Assembly (NCBI GenBank): GCA_027347125.1
Contig: DAIERC010000245.1
Coordinates: 1 to 6,067, forward strand
Length of the DNA: 6,067 nt
Reading direction: 5' to 3'
Origin: Ignavibacteriales bacterium
Lineage (GTDB): Bacteria > Bacteroidota > Ignavibacteria > Ignavibacteriales > Ignavibacteriaceae
The notes under the pieces were generated by a model that worked only from the letters and a program-made list of their open reading frames with translations, searched no databases and was not told the origin of the DNA. Every line of letters starts with the position of its first letter. Positions within the stretch are counted from its first letter, which is position 1. The translations under genes were made by a program, and so were the position numbers. Shown here piece by piece: positions 5,975 through 6,067 of this stretch.

Positions 5975-6067
5975 TTAATTTGCGAATGAGTTACTAAATT
6001 TTTTTAGTTCGTTTAATTTTGCTAAAGCCGCGCCGCTTAATATAGAATCTTCCGCCGCTTTTTGGCA
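5975..6067 (-). CDS. trpD: Anthranilate phosphoribosyltransferase, C-terminal 30 codons only
   Basis: The right edge of the window is in frame with a coding tail of 30 codons ending in TAA at 5975. It includes AAEDSILSGAALAKLNELKK, which fits the last helices of TrpD: an A..SI.SG.A...L..L pattern just before the stop. TrpD transfers phosphoribosyl from PRPP to anthranilate, the step before TrpF. The identification rests on this short pattern plus its place 11 nt upstream of trpC. The catalytic and substrate-binding parts lie outside the window, so completeness cannot be judged. Confidence 0.85.
   Translation of the reverse strand, partial: CQKAAEDSILSGAALAKLNELKKFSNSFAN

Overview
The window reads as one stretch of an AT-rich bacterial chromosome in which every recognisable gene lies on the minus strand. 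It holds the distal part of a tryptophan biosynthesis operon (about 1557-6067) and, downstream of it, the N-terminal 60% or so of an exported M13-family metallopeptidase (1-1259). The AT-rich coding style, the peptidase type and the gene order fit a Bacteroidota/Ignavibacteria-like lineage. This is a loose inference, because no rRNA or other lineage marker is present.

Read in the direction of transcription (high to low coordinates), the operon is trpD (only its last 30 codons), trpC, trpF, a type I-beta DAHP synthase (aroF), trpB and trpA. The genes are very tightly packed: an 11-nt gap, an 11-nt overlap, a 7-nt overlap, a 17-nt overlap and a 5-nt gap. That indicates one transcript with translational coupling. 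TrpD, TrpC and TrpF convert anthranilate to indole-3-glycerol phosphate, and TrpA and TrpB convert that to tryptophan. The embedded DAHP synthase catalyses the first step of the shikimate pathway, so the operon carries both the entry reaction of aromatic synthesis and the terminal tryptophan branch. trpE and trpG, and any leader or attenuator, would lie beyond the right edge.

Between trpA and the peptidase gene is a 297-bp AT-rich intergenic region (1260-1556). Starting from trpA it holds: a 14-bp inverted repeat with one mismatch, enclosing a second hairpin and followed by T-runs (candidate operon terminator, 1412-1519); a possible 34-codon ORF for a single-pass membrane peptide (1296-1400); a competing candidate promoter (1351-1379); and a perfect 8-bp hairpin (1292-1316) in the presumed leader of the peptidase gene. 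The peptidase start is fixed by a strong GGAGG ribosome binding site.

All complete enzymes keep their key catalytic residues, and I see no frameshifts, mobile elements, CRISPR arrays or RNA genes. The window is mostly ordinary metabolism. The points most worth a second look are the DAHP synthase inside the trp operon and the structured intergenic region. I found no convincing undescribed system.
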